From Bacterioplanes sp965233665 (GTDB lineage: Bacteria; Pseudomonadota; Gammaproteobacteria; Pseudomonadales; Oceanobacteraceae), in contig CBDDTG010000069.1 in NCBI GenBank assembly GCA_965233665.1, positions 248,001 to 312,000 of the forward strand: a stretch of 64,000 bases of DNA, in the 5' to 3' direction. Each line of letters opens with the position of its first letter. Within the stretch, counting starts at the first letter, position 1. Positions 17,225 to 26,900 of this stretch are shown in pieces. Both the position numbers and the translations under genes were made by a program. The notes beneath the pieces are model-generated. The model saw nothing but the letters and a program-made list of their open reading frames with translations. It was not told where the DNA came from and did no database searches.

Positions 17225-18109
17225 CTACTGTCTTACACCAGATATTACGTGGATTGTATTACCTACGCTGTAGTGGAAAGAAAGGATTGAGTTGTCCTTC
17301 GATACAGTGCCAATAACGGTTGCATCTCGCGTTTGGCCAATGTCTGCTTTGCCGACCCAGGCTTCCTTTTTTCCGTCTTCTTTCACGTAGAGGACTCCGG
17401 TGATGTTAAAAGCGCCAGAGCAAGCATCTTCTGTGCACCTCATCGCTCCTTCGGTTACTTCGGGGGCTGGATCATGTAGGTCAGTTTTAACGGAAGTGAT
17501 ACTCCAGTCGCCAACGATAGATAGTTCCTCGCTGAACTCGCCTAAATCACCAGTAGTTGAAGGAACCATTGCGAATAAAAACAGTGCATCGTTACCTGAA
17601 GAGGTAGCTAAGCTAAAGTCCGTCATACCACCATTATCTTGTCGGATTTCAACTGTCCTGATGTCAGTATTAGTGGAGTCCTTCACGTACTTGGTCACCC
17701 TTACCATGTCATCTTTAGCTAGATACCAGCATCTAGTACTTAGTTCTACGGAGTCTATGTCGCAAAAGTGATCACTATCTATCTCATCAGCAGATATGCG
17801 CTTCTCTTCGATTTGCAGGGCAGAGAGTGTTTCGCCTTTTTCTTTGATGTTTTCTGAAGTATTGAAATCACCAAACCCTGATAAATATCCAATGCTTCTG
17901 GAGTTGTATTGTTTATCAATGCTGGCAGCGAATGCGTAGGTGCGATCGATGACATCAGTCGTTGTTTCTGGTTCGGGTGTGGTCGTTTCGGTCTCGGTTT
18001 TGGTCGTTTCTGGGGCAGGGTCGGAGCTGCTTGAACTGCTGTCGCCACCACAAGCAGATAACAAGGCAGACATGAGAGCAGTTAATGCAAAGAGGGAAGT
18101 GTTTTTCAT
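17225..18109 (-). CDS. Lipoprotein of unknown function, tandem paralogue
   Basis: 294 residues from the ATG at 18109 (AAGGAAA upstream); lipobox LLSAC, then a Ser run and a Thr/Glu/Pro linker of about 35 residues (ETTTPEPETTTD), longer than in its paralogue. The globular part carries YNSRSIGYL, DEIDSDHFCD, VRVTKYVKDS, IVGDW, HDPAPEVTE, TEDACSG and ATVIGTVSKDNSILSF, matching the downstream gene. They are 90 bases apart and probably co-transcribed. The linker difference suggests the domain is displayed at a different distance from the membrane. Confidence 0.7.
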   Translation of the reverse strand: MKNTSLFALTALMSALLSACGGDSSSSSSDPAPETTKTETETTTPEPETTTDVIDRTYAFAASIDKQYNSRSIGYLSGFGDFNTSENIKEKGETLSALQIEEKRISADEIDSDHFCDIDSVELSTRCWYLAKDDMVRVTKYVKDSTNTDIRTVEIRQDNGGMTDFSLATSSGNDALFLFAMVPSTTGDLGEFSEELSIVGDWSITSVKTDLHDPAPEVTEGAMRCTEDACSGAFNITGVLYVKEDGKKEAWVGKADIGQTRDATVIGTVSKDNSILSFHYSVGNTIHVISGVRQ

Positions 18110-18366
18110 TGAAGTTTCCTTACGTGTTCTGTAGTCCATTGGCAGGTGCAGCAGAGCCTTCGCGATGCCCTACTTTGTATCAGACCACTTAGGTTTGATT
18201 GTACGAGCGAGGCGCATTTTTACCGATCTATGCGGTAGGTGCAAGGCGGGATAGACGGTGCCGGTAAACTAACCGCTCGCTTAAAAATAATCACGGCTGC
18301 GAAAGGAGCAGCTAAAAGCAGATTCAACAAGAATGATCCTGCTTTCAGCTACTAGGCTGGACTGCG

Positions 18367-19749
18367 TTAGCGTTTTAGCCAAGCTTGGGTAAAGCGCACG
18401 CCAAAGCCGGTTTGCTCGGTAGCAACATGGGCCAGGCCGCCTTTATGGTTGGCGGCGGATAAATCAATATGCAGCCAAGGCGTATCGTGCTCGATAAAGC
18501 GGCTTAAAAAACGTGCAGCATTAATATGATCTGGCGCACGGCCCGGATTACATTGCTGCACGTCGGCGATATCACTGTCGATGTCGTCGTCGTAGTCTTT
18601 ATCTAATGGCATAGGCCACACGCGCTCGCCCGAGATTCGGCCGGTGTCGATAATGGCCTGGGTCCACTCATCTTGATTGGTAAAGGCACCTGAAGTGCGG
18701 GTGCCTAGTGCCGATACGCAGGTGCCGGTTAAGGTGGCGTAATCAATCACCTGTTGCGGCTTTTCGCGGCTGGCCAGCGTTAAGGTATCGGCCAGCACCA
18801 TGCGGCCTTCGGCATCGGTATCGACAATTTCAATGCTGGTGCCATTGAGTGCGGTAACGATCTCGTTGGCGTGGTAGGCCTTGGGGCCAATATGGTTATT
18901 CACCAACGCCAGCCAGCCGCGCAGGTTAATCGCCTGCTGTTGGCGCACAGCGCTGAGCAGTGTGCCCACCACCACGGCACTGCCGGTCATATCGCCGTGC
19001 ATGCCAAACATATAGCCGCCGGTTTTTAGGTTGTAGCCGCCGGTGTCCATGCACACGCCTTTGCCCACCAGAGCAGTATGTTGCTCGCTATCAGGCTGGC
19101 CTGAATAGCGCAGTTCAACAATGCTGGCTTCGCCGTCATCGGCGCCGCGTGCGACGGCACAAAAGGCGCCGGCGCCCATTTTCTCTAAGCTGGCGTAGTC
19201 GTGCACGATGACTTCGAGGCCCTGTTGCGGCGCCCACGCCAGCAGCCATTCACGATAGCTGGTGGGGTTAACGTCGCTGACTGGGCGAGTGGCTAAAAAG
19301 CGCGTTAATGCATTGCCTTCGGCTTCGGCCTGGCGCTGCTGAATTAATGCGCTGCTTAGCTCGCCTACCAGTTCGATGCGGCTGATTTGCGGCTGCGGGT
19401 CGGCTTCGCGCTTGTGCGTTGGTAGTTGATAAATGTTTGCCAAGGCAGCGCTGAGCAAAGCGTCCAGGCCATCAGCATCGTCGGCAATTAAGGTGAGGGT
19501 GGTGTCGCTGTGGTGCCAGCTGCCCTGGATGGCTTTGCGAGCTTGGGTCAGGCGCTCGAAGGCATTAGCGGCATCTTTGCGTTTAACGAAGGTCCAGCTG
19601 TGGCCATCACTGAGGTGGCTACAGCGGTCGCGTTGGTTGCCTTGCAGGGCGGCCAACTGACTTTGTGCGCGCCATTCCAGCACACAGGTTTGCGGGTTGG
19701 CATCACTGACGCACACAACGTCAATGGGGCGATATTCAAAATTAAGCAC
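18367..19749 (-). CDS. M17 leucyl-aminopeptidase family protein
   Basis: 460 residues from a GTG at 19749. The C-terminal two thirds is the M17 di-metal peptidase: LVGKGVCMDTGGYNLK (metal Lys and Asp), MHGDMTGSAVVVG (Asp), NEIVTALNGTSIEIVDTDAEGRM (Asp and Glu of the DTDAEGR box; the Arg is the bicarbonate site), and ATLTGTCVSALG. It should remove N-terminal residues from peptides in the cytoplasm as a hexamer. The N-terminal regulatory domain is divergent. The sequence is closer to the non-PepA branch often called leucyl aminopeptidase family protein. Confidence 0.88.
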   Translation of the reverse strand: MLNFEYRPIDVVCVSDANPQTCVLEWRAQSQLAALQGNQRDRCSHLSDGHSWTFVKRKDAANAFERLTQARKAIQGSWHHSDTTLTLIADDADGLDALLSAALANIYQLPTHKREADPQPQISRIELVGELSSALIQQRQAEAEGNALTRFLATRPVSDVNPTSYREWLLAWAPQQGLEVIVHDYASLEKMGAGAFCAVARGADDGEASIVELRYSGQPDSEQHTALVGKGVCMDTGGYNLKTGGYMFGMHGDMTGSAVVVGTLLSAVRQQQAINLRGWLALVNNHIGPKAYHANEIVTALNGTSIEIVDTDAEGRMVLADTLTLASREKPQQVIDYATLTGTCVSALGTRTSGAFTNQDEWTQAIIDTGRISGERVWPMPLDKDYDDDIDSDIADVQQCNPGRAPDHINAARFLSRFIEHDTPWLHIDLSAANHKGGLAHVATEQTGFGVRFTQAWLKR

Positions 19750-19898
19750 GTTGGGTATTCCTACTAGCGTGAAAACCGCGTCATCATACGATATTCATAC
19801 CCAGCGTGCCCTCGAAAAGCCCCTCGCTTCGTTCTGCCTCTTGCCAAGGCAACCCCAGCATACTTGAGGCCTGCTGAAGGTCGCGCAGAGCTTGGCGC

Positions 19899-20222
19899 CT
19901 AGTGCTTACCGGTAGCAAAGTATTGATCGTAAAAGGCTTGCTGCGCCTGCTGAAAGCACTGGTCGATGGCTTGCTCATCTTGGTGCTCTGCGCGACAGTT
20001 CTCTAGATCTGTGGCGGCACGCAGCTCATAAATGCGCTCGGCAATGTGGGCGTCATGCTCGGCTTCTTCCTCGCAGTGTTCTTGCACATCTTCGTCGACT
20101 TGCTGTTGCTGTTGCAGACAGCGCTGGCTGAGCTGGTCGGCGTAGGGTTGGGTTTCGATGTAAGTCATGGAGCTGCAGCCGCTGAGTAGCAACAATAGGG
20201 CTGGCACAATCAGATTTTTCAT
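19899..20222 (-). CDS. Small Gln/Glu-rich lipoprotein
   Basis: 107 residues from the ATG at 20222, with GGAG seven bases upstream. Lipobox LLLSGC, then a helical, highly charged body (QQQQQVDEDVQEHCEEEAEH) with four mature Cys, probably a coiled helical hairpin held by disulfides. No family recognised. It lies between the aminopeptidase and a divergent luciferase-like gene. Confidence 0.6.
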   Translation of the reverse strand: MKNLIVPALLLLLSGCSSMTYIETQPYADQLSQRCLQQQQQVDEDVQEHCEEEAEHDAHIAERIYELRAATDLENCRAEHQDEQAIDQCFQQAQQAFYDQYFATGKH

Positions 20223-20399
20223 AGGACTCCGGAGCAGGTGATAACAACGGCGCACAGTGTATCGGATGCGCTGCGCCGGCACACCCTTTGGCGGGCAAGG
20301 CCAGGGTAAAGCGCAACGCTTTGTTCTTCAGGCGTGTCTGCCGCAGCCGCGATGCTTATGGCACCCTGTGCAGTCAATTTTTCGGCTCGTGACGACATT

Positions 20400-21398
20400 A
20401 TGGCAAGCTTGGCAAATCTTCCTATTTCCCTGTTGGATCTGGCTTCTGTGCCTACGGGCATGGACATCCCTGCAACGTTGCAACGGCTGCAACGCTACGC
20501 TCTGCGTGCAGATGAGTTGGGCTTTAAACGCTTCTGGCTGGCCGAGCATCACAACATGGAGGGCATTGCCTCCAGTGCCACCGCGGTGTTGATTGGCCAG
20601 TTGGCAGCGCATACACACAATATTCGCATTGGCTCGGGTGGCATTATGTTGCCCAATCATCCACCGCTGGTGGTGGCCGAGCAGTTTGGCACCCTAGATG
20701 CCTTATATCCGGGCCGCATCGACCTAGGTCTGGGGCGCGCACCGGGTACCGACCCTATCACCAGCCGTGCATTGCGCCGCGATGACATGCGCGCTGAACG
20801 CTTTCCCGAAGAGGTCGCCGAGCTGCAAGCCTTGCTCGGCCCAGAGCAAACCAACAAGCGCGTGCAGGCTTACCCCGGAGCCAACAGCCAAGTAGAGATG
20901 TGGCTGCTCGGTTCGAGTTTATTTAGCGCCCAGCTCGCCGCCGAGCGCGGCTTGCCTTACGCTTTTGCCGGGCACTTCGCACCGCGCTTGGCGCAGCAAG
21001 CGTTGGCGCTGTATCGCTCTCACTTTCAGCCATCGTCCTCGCTGGCAGAGCCGTACGCCATTTTGTGTTTACCGCTGATATTGGCCGAAGACGATGCTCA
21101 GGCGCGCTATTTGGCTACCAGTTCCCAGCAGCGGATATTGGCCTTGATGCAAGGCCAGCCGCTGTATTTGCCACCCCCCGTCGACAATATGGATGAGCAC
21201 TGGAGCGTGATGCAGCAGGCGCAGGTGCAGGATTTTCTGGCCTTATCCGTTGTAGGTGGGCCTGTAAGTGCGCGCTCCAAACTCGAGAGCTTGCTGGCGC
21301 AAATGCCGGTGGATGAGCTGATGTTCACCAATGATATTTATGATGAACAGCTTCGCTTACAGGCGTTAGACTTGGCCGCTGAATTAGTGTCTGTCTGA
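20400..21398 (+). CDS. Luciferase-like flavin-dependent oxidoreductase
   Basis: 332 residues from the ATG at 20400; the frame is open further upstream to 20334 but MASLANLPISLLDLASV is the usual start of this family. Motifs of the single-component LLM class are present: LGFKRFWLAEHHNMEG, RIGSGGIMLPNHPPLVVAEQFGTL, RIDLGLGRAPGTD and an FPEEVAEL helix. These enzymes use reduced FMN to oxidise or reduce small substrates; this subgroup is widespread and mostly without known substrate. It is followed three bases later by a small membrane gene. Confidence 0.85.
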   Translation: MASLANLPISLLDLASVPTGMDIPATLQRLQRYALRADELGFKRFWLAEHHNMEGIASSATAVLIGQLAAHTHNIRIGSGGIMLPNHPPLVVAEQFGTLDALYPGRIDLGLGRAPGTDPITSRALRRDDMRAERFPEEVAELQALLGPEQTNKRVQAYPGANSQVEMWLLGSSLFSAQLAAERGLPYAFAGHFAPRLAQQALALYRSHFQPSSSLAEPYAILCLPLILAEDDAQARYLATSSQQRILALMQGQPLYLPPPVDNMDEHWSVMQQAQVQDFLALSVVGGPVSARSKLESLLAQMPVDELMFTNDIYDEQLRLQALDLAAELVSV

Positions 21399-21400
21399 GT

Positions 21401-21688
21401 ATGAGCGTGTTGCGACTAGCCTTGCAGAGTCTGGTGTTTGCCATTGTGGGTCTGCTGTTGCTGGGGTTAGCCAGCGCAGACTCCTGCCTGGATGCTGGTG
21501 GTGTGGTGGCAGGCCACTGGTTTGCTTGCGACACAGGCGGGGCCGACTTTGTCCCGCAGTATTTACGCCCGGCGCCACTGTTTTGGTTAGTCCTAGTGGC
21601 ACTGTCTTACGCCAGCAGCTGGCTGGCGGTGCGGTTGGCTTCAAAATTATTTGCGAGTTTGTCTGATCGACTGCGAGAAAGGGCCTAA
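21401..21688 (+). CDS. Small two-helix membrane protein
   Basis: 95 residues. Hydrophobic segments at about residues 6-25 (LALQSLVFAIVGLLLLGLA) and 58-78 (PAPLFWLVLVALSYASSWLAV) enclose a loop with two Cys (DSCLDAGG; WFACDTGG) on the presumed periplasmic side, likely a disulfide. It begins two bases after the oxidoreductase stop, so the two are co-translated, and its end overlaps the pbpC stop by four bases in the convergent direction. No family recognised. Confidence 0.6.
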   Translation: MSVLRLALQSLVFAIVGLLLLGLASADSCLDAGGVVAGHWFACDTGGADFVPQYLRPAPLFWLVLVALSYASSWLAVRLASKLFASLSDRLRERA

Positions 21689-23973
21689 CTCGCCTCCACC
21701 ACAAAACTGATTTGATCACTGCTGCCAGCTTGGTCGCTGACGCTGATTTGATAGCGTCCGGCGCTTGGCAGCGGCAAAGTCAGCGTTTGACCGCGCTCGT
21801 CTAACAAGCGTCCATTTAAAAACCAATACCAATCCGGCTGGCCGCCGACGGCCCGCACACGCAGTGTCGGCTGCTGCTGCGTACTGGCGTGACGGCGTAT
21901 ATGACTGCCGTCGGCAAGACCCGTGATGCGCAACGGCTCCGCTTGCAATAAGGCTTGCTGGCGCTGACAGCGTGGATCAATGGCAGCAATGCGGTTCTGG
22001 GTCTGCCAGTCAGGTGGCAGCCACGGCTGCAGCGGTGCTGGCCAAATCGCCACGGTTTGACTGCGTGCAGGCAGCTCACAGCCAAGGCCAAGGCGCAGAC
22101 CGCTGTCGCTAGCCACTCTGAGCGTACGCTCACTGCGGTTGTCTTGGCTGGTGAGAGCGCGGGTATGGTGCCAGCTGCGCGGCTGCTGGCCATTGATCAG
22201 CCAGGCATCCAAGGCTTCATCACACAGCTCGGCTGCTCGTTGCTGGCCGCTGGGCCAGCAAATCGTTTGTCGACTGACGTTATCCGGTTTGTCATGCCAG
22301 CGCTGCTCACTGCGCGGCAATAACCGTGCGGCGGCGCGCAGCAGCGGTAAGGCGGTGGCGCTGCCGTGGTGGCCGGTCATATTGGCGTTGTCCGGTTGGC
22401 CAACCCACACCCCCAAGGTATGGCTGACCGTCGAGGCCACCGCCCAAGTATCTTGCAGGCCAGAGCTGGTGCCGGTTTTCACCGCCAGCCCCGGTTGTTG
22501 GCGATCCAGTAACAGTTGCCGAGTGATCCAGGCACTGGCGGGGCTGAGCAGTGGTCTGGGCGGGTGGAGGTCGGTATCGGCATCACTCAAGCGCAGCGGC
22601 AGCACCTGCCCACCGTTGCCCAGTGCCGTATACAGCTGCACCAGCTCTTGCAGTGACGTTGCAACGCCGCCCAAGGCTAACGCCAGGCTGGGGCCTGCTC
22701 CCATGGGCAGCTGTAAGTCCGTGCCGGCGGTGTGCAGGTCGGCATAAAAGCTGGCGGGGCCGAGCTGCTCTAACACCTGTACAGCTGGAATGTTTAATGA
22801 GCGCTGTAGAGCATGGCGCACGCTCACTGGGCCGCTGAAACCGTGCAAAAAATTCTCGGGGCGGTAATCACCAAAGGGCAGCGGCACGTCCATCAGCAGG
22901 CTGTCGCTGTGGATCAGGCCTTTATCCATGGCCAGGGCATAAATAAACGGCTTTAGCGTCGAGCCGGGCGAGCGCAGGGCACTGACCATGTCTACATGGC
23001 CAAAGCGGCTGTGGTCACCAAACTTGGCCGAACCAACATACGCTTTAACGGCCCCACTGCCGTGCTCGACTACCAATATCGCCACCGACGCTCCGGCCGG
23101 CAGACGCTGGCGGGCTTCGCTGGCCAAACTGGCCAGTGCATGCTGCAGCTCAGCGTCGATGTAGGTTTGAATGCGGCCTTGCTGTGGGTAACTTTGGCGC
23201 AAGCGCCGCGCCAGTATCGGCGCCTTTAATGGTGTAGACACTTCGGCCAAGCTGATCGGCTCTTGCAGGGCTTGTTGCAGTTGCTCGCTGGTCAACTGCC
23301 CGAACGTTGCCAGCCGCCGCAATACCTTGTTGCGTTGTTGTAAGGCACGTTCAGGGTGGCGGCGTGGGTGATACCAGCTTGGTGCTTGCGGCAGCCCAGC
23401 CAGCAGCGCTGCTTGGGCATCGGTGAGCCAGCGTGCACTGTGGCCGAAATAGTGGCGGCTGGCGGTTTCGACGCCCTCGATGGGGCCACCAAAAGGCGCG
23501 TGATTGAGGTAATAGGTCAGAATCTCGCGCTTGCTGAAATGCCAATCGATTTGCACGGCGCGCACCATTTGCACCAACTTTCCCCATAAGCCGCGCTGCT
23601 GTGGGTAGCGCAAGCGCGCCACTTGCATGGTTAAGGTGGAGCCACCCGAGACGATTTCACCGTGGCGCAAAAACTGCCCGGCTGCACGCACCAAGGCCAA
23701 TGGGTTAACGCCCGGATGCTGGTAAAACCAGCGATCTTCATAGGTCAACAGGGCTTGCAGGTAGTTATCTGACACCTGTTCGATAGTAGTGGGGTAGCGC
23801 CATACGCCGCGCTCATCGGCAAAGCGCCGCAGCGGCTCGCCTTGATGATCGACCACCAGGGTGGCACCGGCACGCGGCTGCAAATCGACCGGCGCCAGCC
23901 AGTCGATCAGCAACAGCAGTAATGGCGGCACCACCAGCAGCGCTAGCAACGCCCAGGTGAGCCGCCGTCGCAT
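21685..23973 (-). CDS. pbpC: Penicillin-binding protein 1C
   Basis: 762 residues. Order: one N-terminal membrane helix (LLALLVVPPLLLLLIDWL), glycosyltransferase GT51 domain (YEDRWFYQHPGVNPLALVRA; GGSTLTMQVARL; GLPQAPSWYHP), transpeptidase domain with SPGSTLKPFIYALAMD (catalytic Ser and Lys), SLN and KTGTSSG, and a C-terminal BiPBP domain ending in a beta-sandwich (GRYQISVSDQAGS). It polymerises and could cross-link peptidoglycan in the periplasm; PBP1C is a non-essential enzyme in E. coli. Its start overlaps the stop of the upstream alpha-2-macroglobulin gene by one base, the conserved pairing of these two genes in many proteobacteria, where the two are thought to trap attackers and repair the wall. 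Confidence 0.95.
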   Translation of the reverse strand: MRRRLTWALLALLVVPPLLLLLIDWLAPVDLQPRAGATLVVDHQGEPLRRFADERGVWRYPTTIEQVSDNYLQALLTYEDRWFYQHPGVNPLALVRAAGQFLRHGEIVSGGSTLTMQVARLRYPQQRGLWGKLVQMVRAVQIDWHFSKREILTYYLNHAPFGGPIEGVETASRHYFGHSARWLTDAQAALLAGLPQAPSWYHPRRHPERALQQRNKVLRRLATFGQLTSEQLQQALQEPISLAEVSTPLKAPILARRLRQSYPQQGRIQTYIDAELQHALASLASEARQRLPAGASVAILVVEHGSGAVKAYVGSAKFGDHSRFGHVDMVSALRSPGSTLKPFIYALAMDKGLIHSDSLLMDVPLPFGDYRPENFLHGFSGPVSVRHALQRSLNIPAVQVLEQLGPASFYADLHTAGTDLQLPMGAGPSLALALGGVATSLQELVQLYTALGNGGQVLPLRLSDADTDLHPPRPLLSPASAWITRQLLLDRQQPGLAVKTGTSSGLQDTWAVASTVSHTLGVWVGQPDNANMTGHHGSATALPLLRAAARLLPRSEQRWHDKPDNVSRQTICWPSGQQRAAELCDEALDAWLINGQQPRSWHHTRALTSQDNRSERTLRVASDSGLRLGLGCELPARSQTVAIWPAPLQPWLPPDWQTQNRIAAIDPRCQRQQALLQAEPLRITGLADGSHIRRHASTQQQPTLRVRAVGGQPDWYWFLNGRLLDERGQTLTLPLPSAGRYQISVSDQAGSSDQISFVVEAS

Positions 23974-26900
23974 CAGGGGGTAATCACCAGCTCAGGTAGG
24001 GTTTCGCCAATACCATGTTGATAGGGGCGATACATATCCTCAACAAAGGGCGTGGGCACCGAATACTTGCCTGGCGTCACCGCCCGCGCCAGATAATACA
24101 AATAGCGGCGGCCGTAGTTGTCGATTGGCAGAGCGGCGACAAAGCGATCATCGCGGAACTCGACGTGCTCGACCCGAGCGCGTTGCTGCCAGCCATCTAA
24201 CGGTTGGTCACGAATCATCAACTTGCTCAAATCGACACTGGCATTGGCGAGGTTCTGATTCTCCAGCTCCAGCCCGGCGGGCAGTAAATCCACTACTAGG
24301 GCATCGCGCACATAGAGATCTTTAGTGTTAGTCACCAGCTCTACCACCACCAACTCACCAGTGGCCAAACGCTCTGGTGTGATGACATCGCCATCTAGGT
24401 TGTAGTAGCGACGCTCAATCGCCATGCCGCGTCGCACTGGCTCTGGAGCAACCACTGGGTGGGCGATCAATTCCAAGGTGAGGTACTGACGCTGTTCCTG
24501 GGCGGTTACGCGCTGCAGGCGACTCACTTGATCGGCATTCAATAAGCTGCGGAAGGCCTGCTCCTGATCGATGTTTTGCTCCATGTCGCTGAGTTGAATC
24601 AGGCTACGCAGGGGCTGGTCATTTTCATCTAACGCCAGTGAGGCGCGGAACAAGGCATTGCGCTCCTGTGTGCTCAGCCAACGACGTTTTTGCACTTCAT
24701 CGAACAGCGCCAATAACGGCTCGGCGGTATCAAAGCCGCCAGCTGCCAGCAAGGCAAAGGTCAGTGCCTGGTCACGTACGGCGCTGCCGTAGTCGCCGTA
24801 ATAACCCGGCTTATAGCTGATGGTTTTGGCGCGCTCAAATAAAGTGGCCGCTGCGTTGGCATCGCCGCTCAACTGCATGGCGCGGGCCAGGTGTGCCCAC
24901 GGCAAGCCGGATTTCAACTCCTTGGCCTCGGCTTCCATTTCCTGCTGCAAGCGGCGCAAGTTCGCCAGTGAGGCTTTGTTGGAGCGCGCCAGCACGTAGG
25001 CGGCATAGGCGCGTGTGGCCAGGCCATAGTGCTGGTCGTCACGGTAGGAATACAGCTGGGTTTGGTTGCGTACATACTGCTGCAAATGCTTTTGCAGGTC
25101 TTCTAGCATGCCGCCGGGTAGGGTGGCGCCAGCTTCGCGCGCATCGGTGAGGAAATCGCCAACGTACACGCTGAGCCAGTTACGCGCATCGCCATTGGAC
25201 CACAGGCTAAAGCCGCCGCTGCTGGTCTGACGAGGTTGCAGACGTTTAATCGCACGCTCCAGTTGCTGGCGGCGTAGACCGTCGGTGTAAGGCTGTTTAA
25301 AGCGCTGCTCTAACATTTTGCTGAGCTCAAAGCGTCGGGCGGCATCCGGTGTTACCAATGCCCAAGGGTAACCGCTGCTCGTCGTTTGCTCGGTGCAGCC
25401 ATAGGGATAGCGCAACAATGAATCAAAGTGACCACGGGTATCGATGGGTGGGCTGCTGTCCAGCGTCAACTGGGCCTGCACTGTGCTGGCGATCATGCCC
25501 TCCACCGTGAGGTCGTTATCCCAGCTTTGGCCCGGCTCTAGTACCGTTTGGCGACGTTCAGTTAGTGCTGGGTAGGCGGCGCGGCTGTGCAAGGCCCATT
25601 GCTGCTCCAGCGTTAGGGTTTGCTCGCCGTCGTTGGCGCTGAGGCTGGCTTCGATGGTGCCGCGCCCTAATTCTTGTGCCAGTACCGGAAAGGTTAATAC
25701 CTCGCGTTGCTCGTCACTGAGGCTGAGCTGGCGGCTCCAGCTTTGCGATTTAAGCATGCCGCCAACGCTGAAGGTGACGTCAACGGTTTGGCTTTGGCCA
25801 GACAAGTTGGCCACATCCAAGCTCAGCTGCGATTGGTCGCCCAGCGCTAAAAAGCGCGGCCGCGATAATTGCATCACCAGCGGGTCGGCGACGGTGGTTT
25901 GTGCTTCGGCGCTGCCAACGCTGTGCTCGTTCCAAGCGACGGCCATCAACCGCAAGCGGCCATTAAAGTCGGGAATATCCAGCTCGATCTCGGTCTGAGC
26001 GTCGCTAAGGCGCACGGGCTCAGTTTGCCAGGCGATGATTTTGACCTCGTTTTTCGGCTCTTCGCCGCCGCGTACCAGCTCGGCTTCCGATTGCACCAGA
26101 CCACCGCCAAAGCGCTGGGCGGCGTAATCAAAACCGGCGTTTTCAATGATGCGGTCGTACACATCGAACAGCTGATAGTCATAGCGGCGGGGGCCAAACA
26201 AGTACCCCAGCGGGTCTGGCGTGTTAAAGCGAGTAATGTTGAGCACACCGACATCGACGGCGGCAATGCGCACCCACACGTCGTCATGTTGCTCGGCGTC
26301 GGCCAGATTAACAGTGACTTTGGTCGGCTGGCGCGGTGTGATCTTGTCTTTAACCTGCAGGCTGACATTTAGGCCTGCATCGGCGCGGCGCAGCGGCAAA
26401 TGGGCAAAACCAAAGGCGCGCTTCGGTGCCACCGAGTGCTTCATGTCACCTGGAGTAAAGACGGTGGCGGTGACGTAAATATCGTGACGCTTCCAGCTCG
26501 ATTGGGTAGGAATTTCGATGCGCTCGCCGCTGGCCTTCACCTCGCGCTGACCGCGCCATAATACGCCGTCGTTCGTTTCGACGGTAATGTGCGCCAAGCC
26601 ATCGGTGGCAGGGGTCATCAGCAAGGTGGCGGTGTCGCCGGGCTGATAGCTTTGCTGCTCAAACGCCAGCTGTACTTGGTCGGGTTTTAGACTATCGCCG
26701 GAGCTGCGCCAGCCGCTCCAACGGGTGCGGAAGCGATAGCGGTTTACCAGCTGGTTGTCGTCGTTATAAATCTCGACGCGGTAATCACCGTATTCCACCG
26801 GCAGAGCAAGGTCGATGGGCGCGTCGTCATTAAACTCAAGGTTTTGACTGTATTCGACCAGCTCAAGCGGCTCGTATTGCCAGCGCCAGCCCTCAGAATC

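Noticed and set aside
22139..22747. 202-codon plus-strand frame inside pbpC
   Set aside because: Antisense shadow of a high-G+C gene with all PBP1C motifs intact on the minus strand.
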